From an uncultured Saprospiraceae bacterium (GTDB taxonomy: Bacteria > Bacteroidota > Bacteroidia > Chitinophagales > Saprospiraceae), in the NCBI GenBank assembly GCA_937951685.1, contig CALFBG010000004.1, positions 1-64,000 of the forward strand: a stretch of DNA of 64,000 nucleotides, given 5' to 3'. Position numbers and translations under genes: made by a program. Position 1 is the stretch's first letter, and every line of letters starts with the position of its first letter. The notes under the pieces are model-generated. The model saw nothing but the letters and a program-made list of their open reading frames with translations, searched no databases and was not told where the DNA came from. This document shows, one piece after another, positions 63,701 through 64,000 of this stretch.

Positions 63701-64000
63701 TACAATCGTGCATTCGCATCAAGAATTTCGTACGTGGGTGGTAATGGTTCAAAAGCATAGACTTCCGAGCCTGGAAAATGTAAACTGACAAAAGAGCTAA
63801 ACATTCCAATATTGGCTCCTACGTCAAAAACGACATCGCCCCGCTCTAGCGTAATTCCATGTTGCAAGTACGCTTTTTGCTTAAAAATTTCATCGTAGGC
63901 AAAAAGTGTTTCTGACTTATTGAGTGAAAAGAATTTTAATCCTTTTTCCAGTGCGACAACTTGGTTGGTCAAGTTTGGATGAGTGCGCGTATAATGCTGA
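48640..64000 (-). CDS. Non-ribosomal peptide synthetase, five visible modules, 5' end beyond window
   Basis: The frame is open from the TAA at 48640 to the last base. The first possible start, TTG 63972, lies inside an adenylation domain and is not real, so about 5120 C-terminal residues are visible. The order is A (C-terminal part only) with an embedded FkbM methyltransferase, PCP; C-A-PCP; C-A-PCP; C-A-PCP-E; DCL-type C-A-PCP; acidic docking tail. PCP serines lie near 62830, 59701, 56524, 53377 and 48810. Codes suggest X, Ala, Gly, Asn (epimerised to D) and an uncertain fifth residue. It feeds the chain to the next gene, 45 bp downstream. Confidence 0.96.
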   Translation of the reverse strand, partial: QHYTRTHPNLTNQVVALEKGLKFFSLNKSETLFAYDEIFKQKAYLQHGITLERGDVVFDVGANIGMFSSFVSLHFPGSEVYAFEPLPPTYEILDANARLYETSSKIKTYRAGLSDKRQKVSFMHYPENTMLSGRYGDLEADKDYVRNVLERQLTEAQNQDASEHLDIDILVEKTMSHEEYECQLLSLSEVIRENNIQKIDLLKIDVERSELDVLAGIDPQDWDKIKQIVIEVHDDGKSLTEVKKLLVGKGFEFHVEQESLLVGTDLYNIYAMRVDREEPLVEILTPELIGLEEIQQQIQATCQEGLPAYMQPSEYFILEKIPLNLSDKVDEKNLLNLYEVERAKATPSQGEGNLKPCNSPTEEAIHEIWSKVLDQKEIGADQDFFEIGGHSLLAMRVKSAINKVLETEVDIRDLFIHKTIESLAQHVESGVKGLVVPRITVQERGEKIPLSFAQERLWFIHKLGGSSNYHMPVVLRLEGQIDLLALEDSFKEIVNRHEVLRTTFKEEAGIASQVILAPNQWELGYVGQLEETTLEDYIKEEINRVFDFSTDHMLRAQLVKCSPTEHVLIAVLHHIAADGWSESLLINELIELYAAAKEKRAPVLPALPIQYADYAIWQRKYLEGDLLTEMLDYWQAKLTGIEPLDLPLDFDRPAIQSTRGDTLSFEIDPVIRKQLDLVSKQTDTTRFMLLLSIFKVLLYRYTGQDDICVGTPIANRMQEEMEPLIGFLVNTLALRSDLSKNPRFKDLLMAVKATTLDAYRYQDAPFEKIVDRVTNTRDLSRTPLFQVLFVVENTPDVPSLQLGSLNLTTETVGYDVSKFDLVLYVRETPDLFAIDIEYCTDLFLPATIARMKDHFQNLLKAVATQPSTRIGQLEMLGATEKETLLYTFNETQVDLPPVKTAVDLFEAQVVSVPTNVAVTFGQASLSYEELNERANQLAHYLRIKKQQEGTLIAICMDRSVEMVVALLAILKSGNAYVPIDPNYPQERIDYILADAKVKVVICNRASVDLLGAQTQLACVVMEEVATEVAKASKATLGIALGLDNLAYIIYTSGSTGQPKGVMITHGNLSAFLHWSNLEFGKDDFEVVFAGTSICFDLSIFEIFYTLSTGKKIRLLASGLQITDYLTTEKDILLNTVPSVMKNLLEANADLSKVNLINLAGEPIPVYVQEQLDLTRIIVRNLYGPSEDTTYSTMYQLKANEPVWIGKPIVNTQAYIVDQHLNLLPMGAKGELCLSGAGVAKGYLYRPELSEEKFLPNPFDLKPTTKFYRTGDLARWLPDGNLDFLGRMDTQVKIRGYRIELGEIEVILQQARMLKEVVVLAKETAGGEKMLVAYFTKHPDQERVTQTEIRDYLKERLPEYMVPNLMMEVAEMPLTPNGKIDKKALPHPDPSMLPTEVYVAPRNPLETQLAAIWSDLLQVEQIGVYDNFFELGGHSLLATRVISAIEQALSLRIEIKHLFAFPTIATLANCITGLAPSILLPALVVAERPKAIPLSFAQERLWFIDQLEGSLHYHLPMVLTFEGKVEQAILRNAFQTIINRHEVLRTVFYEIDGQPFQKVLEQNRWTLETIDGVGKDLGVLTKTVIETPFDLSKDHLLRAQLIKTSAFTETLVLVVHHIVADGWSFSIFVNELIELYQASIEARQAKLTKLPVQYADYAIWQQTNLAGDVLAHKLRYWTNKLHQVSPLNLPTDFNRPSVQQLNGATEHFQLDGDLLKEMKALAQANGVSLFMALLAGFKLMLYRYTGQDDICVGTPITNRTQAAIEPLIGFFLNTLALRTELDPQASFIKLLSDVKETTLDAYANQEVPFEKIVDQLVKKRDRSRTPLFQVLFTLQNNPEIPTLELGDLQLKAEAFDHDVANFDLTFNLTETSEGINVEIEYCTDLFAAASIRRMAAHYRLLLSAVLEHPTQKLDQIEMLPAEEQQQLLVNFNDTAATYPQDQTLVDLFEAQVAKTPTKLALSFEGINLNYQDLEERINQLANYLITQGVQPDALVTVCLDRSLEMVITILAIQKAGASYVPIDPAYPEDRIHYILDDTATEWLITTKERAYLLGDREAITAILLEEQAAAIATASIEKPAVPRSVDRIVYTIYTSGSTGNPKGVMIGNQALVNFLSSMINQLSVATGDALERLLAVTTYSFDIAYLELYMPLLTGAELILASRAAAMDGFLLQELIAKHRPSFMQATPSTWQLLVDSGWVNEEEVVILSGGEAIKEKLKNTLTRFGQKRVWNLYGPTETTIWSTAKELSAVTRINIGKPIANTQVYILRTAAATTKVSVENLVPLGVVGELCIAGDGLAKAYLNRPELTAQKFIANPFSTDPEARLYRTGDLARWLPNGEIECLGRMDDQVKVRGHRIELGEIETVLQQASLVKECVVVAKEDATGIKILVAYLTSEETNDQVIQETLRSYLKTKLPIYMVPGMIIRLPQLPMTPNGKIDKKALPEPKTTSVITTAYVAPRNELESLIVEVWKERLALAEVGVFDDFFELGGHSLLATRVVATLRQKLQKEITIKDFFEGATVASLATLLASQPTRQLLPKIVAQTRPANIPMSFSQERLWFIDQLQGSVHYHMPVVLTIKGALNFELLENALQTVINRHEVLRTVFLEAKDGLTYQSVLPKNQWKLDTTEVLGGTEKALDEQIEKLINQAFDLSTDHMLRATILTLAPEVHQLVLVLHHIASDGWSESILVDELLTIYDAQLNNRVPDLADLTIQYADYALWEREYLDGTILEQKLKYWESKLEAISLLNLPIDFERPALQSTKGAVYQFSIDKKLKEDLNVLAKKEGVTNFMLLFAAFKVLLYRYSGQDDICVGTPIANRKQQELEPLIGFFINTLALRSDMRDTPSFTHFLGSLKQNLLEAYDHQEVPFEKIVDRIVATRDRSRPPLFQVLFSFHNNPEVPRLETADLAFSHRAFDYKTAQYELLLNVMEETEGIDFEMTYCTDLFAPARIERMMGHYTNLLAAIVADPTTKISALSMLRSEEETQLLEGFNAPAVTYPKDKTVVELFTAQAVKTPTATALQFEGRTVSYAEVDEKATQLAQYLKTTHDLQADDLVAIMMDKSDWAIIAILGILKAGAAYVPIDVAYPTDRKQFILEDTKAKTLIIHSDHLFDVIEFQLPIFSIDIQLEEASATTELIDLPTINLSQLAYVIYTSGSTGQPKGVMIEHGSLLNYLNFGFEKYGKDLPQFNFPLFTSMSFDLTQTSIFLTLLTGGTLSIENGKEIDGVLEKILQSEVVNAIKLTPAHASILATLPNAGIKIAILGGDQLEASQVARLRAINPTMRIFNEYGPTEATIGCTVYELPTALNTPILIGRPIANARVYLLDQASQLVPLGASGELCVGGEVLARAYLNRPSLSAEKFLPHPFSKKEGDRIYRTGDLARWLPDGNLVYLGRVDDQVKIRGYRIELGEIETVLNRCGLVKQGVVVVDVENNGHKRLVAYIVGETAFDKAGIQAYLAEALPAYMVPSLLIPMETLPLNKNGKVDKKRLPSPDVASMIKDNFVAPSTTIEKDLAKIWSELLNVEKVGTQDNFFELGGDSIITIQLVSRAKRFGYQLKPRDVFDHQTITALAEIIESTAHTFLAEQGTLSGEVALAPIQKWFFENEYPAMGHFNQAVLLDIDKAIPIEDLEKVFQAIVAQHDALNFVYQKEGTTWQQAYGESNFKLEQLDLTKVAPGQLSTTITAHCNKFQASLNIETGEIIRVIWMKTAETEVRNRLFIVVHHLAIDGVSWRILLDQVTNSIEVLAKGEAIELGVKTSSYRQWVVALTEYANARPLVEEQSYWKNQLAEIKPLPTDHSVEQVLAQEVEEYTVNLDEELTTALLQEVSAAYQTEINDILLTALSTTIANWTGEHKVLIALEGHGREEIAQTIDLSNTVGWFTNIYPVVLTLAASERETSQLIKSVKEQLRAIPNKGIGYGALRYLHTEEKLRTQLDLGNWDLVFNYLGQLDNLLANQTQLGVAEESYGEVISANYPVRHKLELIGAITDAKLSLSWRYASTQYEASTIKKLATSFLKELTDLIEHCRAKTETTYTPSDFGLAAMITTDELDNFLATKEEKGLRGTQISRLYKLSPLQEGMLFHGLLDQDTKAYLEQYNFDLPHAVNVEALKASWEYMLYNHSILRTAFFYDELSTPIQAVYKKVELPFEILDYSQLSETEQAAKFASLLAADQATSFDFKVAPLMRVTLVKMRSDAYKMIWTNHHILWDGWSTPILLEELLVAYEAYARSNQPIGKDLRKQEDLYEDYINYIDAVDSFAAEDFWKDYLSGFESPSLLPFVDSTADRNRGDGELEELDLVFSSELTEKVKGYAQKNHLTVNSIVQGVWSLLLSRYTGSEDVVFGVTVSGRPTELAGAEDRVGLYINMLPIRTKVNATNTLTDWLAELQKGHTAARAFQYTGLNELQNWLGLKGEFFDSIMVFENYPISEVVSREWMLGIENVELKEQTNYLLSLIVVLDEKLSVKFSYNGSLLETAYAKMIKDHFETVLLQVIEAEQQTISTIDLLTATEKDQILHQFNQTEVTFPIEASVIDLFEAQVATNPKETALVFNDQSMSYEALNEAANQLAYYLQTEKQLAPGDLVSVNLAMSEWMIVGILAILKTGASYVPIDVENPADRVGYIIENSGSKLSINASFITDFLAVKANCPTGNLNLEIKLKSNLLIAYTSGSTNLPKAVPISNANFLNRLYWMWTNYPFEQEEVACMKTSISFVDHCWELFGPLLKGLPVVLFDKLTVLETTKFIDTLAKYEVSRMVLVPTLLREILAADNLNKLQKIKYWTCSGEALPMSLVETFYDHFDASNHTLLNLYGSTEITADVSCFDTSKQNWRAFKTVPIGQPISNLRAYILDESLQLSPIGVPGKIYFAGAGVSSGYLNDEALTATNFIANPFDPSERIYNTGDLAKWLPDGNIAYLGRTDDQVKIRGYRIELGAIETVLRTSVHVESCMVLVKTLREEEHLVAYVVPSKNFEQEEKDSILNLLKAALPHYMVPALMVPMEAFPLNASGKVDKRALPAPDESSLLANEYVAPRNELEEQLVAIWTKLLQLERVGVYDNFFDIGGHSLLVTKLMSIIKKEMGLSIPMKILFQVSCIADFAGYIKLIQKSTVETEEELEVFEL
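48700..51880 (-). other. NRPS module 5: DCL C-A(uncertain)-PCP
   Basis: The condensation domain opens with YKLSPLQEGMLFHG and has HHILWDG (near 51375), typical of DCL domains that accept a D-residue, as expected after the E domain. The adenylation P-loop reads TSGSTNLPKAV instead of TSGSTGxPKGV. The code is VDWVTSLADK, which resembles codes I recall for basic residues in cyanobacterial lines (low confidence). PCP Ser is near 48810. Confidence 0.72.
51880..53250 (-). other. Epimerisation domain of module 4
   Basis: After a PCP of the GGDSI type comes a condensation-like domain with PIQKWFFE, HHLAIDGVSWRILLDQ (near 52820), EGHGRE and FNYLGQLDNL, all epimerisation-domain motifs. It converts the carrier-bound residue to the D-form before transfer. 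It is the only E domain seen in the line. Confidence 0.93.
53250..56370 (-). other. NRPS module 4: C-A(Asn-like)-PCP before E domain
   Basis: LCL condensation domain (HHIASDG near 55955), adenylation domain (YTSGSTGQPKG near 54520), PCP with GGDSI (Ser near 53377). The code DLTKIGEIGK is Asn-like. With the E domain this predicts D-Asn. Confidence 0.8.
56370..59560 (-). other. NRPS module 3: C-A(Gly)-PCP
   Basis: LCL condensation domain (HHIVADG near 59145), adenylation domain (YTSGSTGNPKG near 57715), PCP Ser near 56524. The code DILQLGLIWK is the canonical Gly code. Confidence 0.85.
59560..62700 (-). other. NRPS module 2: C-A(Ala)-PCP
   Basis: LCL condensation domain (HHIAADG near 62270), adenylation domain (YTSGSTGQPKG near 60840), PCP Ser near 59701. 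The code DLFNNALTYK matches the Ala code known from microcystin synthetase McyA, from memory. Confidence 0.8.
62700..64000 (-). other. NRPS module 1 (partial): adenylation domain with embedded FkbM methyltransferase, PCP
   Basis: From about 63900 to 63160 lies an FkbM-type SAM methyltransferase: VFDVGANIGMFSSF (SAM motif I), VYAFEPLPPTYEIL, and LLKIDVERSELDVLAG (usually E-G-x-E, here E-R-S-E). It is followed directly by the A-domain end (LPAYMQPSEYFILEKIPLNLSDKVDEK region near 63020-63080) and a PCP (GGHSLLAMRV, Ser near 62830). The main part of the A domain lies beyond the window, so no pocket code can be read. Confidence 0.85.

Noticed and set aside
63970-63972. TTG as the start codon of the upstream NRPS gene
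   Set aside because: The frame is open upstream to the last base of the window, and the protein would begin between the two parts of an adenylation domain.
28417-64000. Periodic DNA similarity that could be mistaken for a repeat array
   Set aside because: The roughly 3.2-kb periodicity is explained by NRPS module repetition. No CRISPR-like short repeats with unique spacers were seen.
1-64000. tRNA, rRNA, insertion sequences, CRISPR arrays, riboswitches
   Set aside because: I looked in the intergenic regions and saw no sequence I could support as any of these.

Overview
The window comes from a member of the phylum Bacteroidota. It carries the phylum-specific gliding and type IX secretion genes gldK, gldL, gldM and gldN behind a PorP/SprF-like gene. 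Shine-Dalgarno signals are weak, and there are outer-membrane beta-barrel and lipoprotein genes typical of the group. I cannot fix the family from sequence alone.

Layout. Positions 1-28,310 are ordinary chromosome. They hold a GNAT acetyltransferase (cut by the left edge), a ParA ATPase with a small basic partner, a DUF3137 protein, a TraB/GumN lipoprotein, a gamma-carbonic-anhydrase-like protein, a DMT exporter, and a metal ABC permease fused to an MntR-like sensor. Next come a Ppx/GppA phosphatase, a lipoprotein and a beta-barrel protein, a small acidic protein, an MBL-fold hydrolase and a DUF1761 protein. The porP-like gene and gldKLMN follow, then a superfamily 1 helicase, a very large cyclase/ATPase/TPR protein, an SdiA-regulated-like lipoprotein and the 2-oxoglutarate dehydrogenase E2 (odhB).

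Positions 28,417-64,000 are filled by two giant, co-directional non-ribosomal peptide synthetase (NRPS) genes on the minus strand, 45 bp apart. The upstream gene (48,640 to beyond 64,000) runs off the right edge of the window. The downstream gene (28,417-48,594) ends in a thioesterase. Eleven modules are visible, one of them partial. Read in order, the line is: [A with embedded FkbM methyltransferase]-PCP, C-A-PCP, C-A-PCP, C-A-PCP-E, DCL C-A-PCP, then a TubC-type docking domain, six C-A-PCP modules and TE. Adenylation pocket codes read by hand suggest (methylated X)-Ala-Gly-D-Asn-X-Leu-X-X-X-Asn-aromatic. No product I know matches this order, so the cluster is the best candidate here for an undescribed system. 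No MbtH protein, phosphopantetheinyl transferase, exporter or regulator for it lies inside the window.

Smaller points that merit attention are the permease-MntR-FeoA fusion, a tandem cyclase whose two halves carry complementary active-site residues, four copies of an 8-bp motif around parA, a 30-bp near-perfect palindrome at 12,664-12,693, and a 15-bp motif repeated at the same distance before two start codons.
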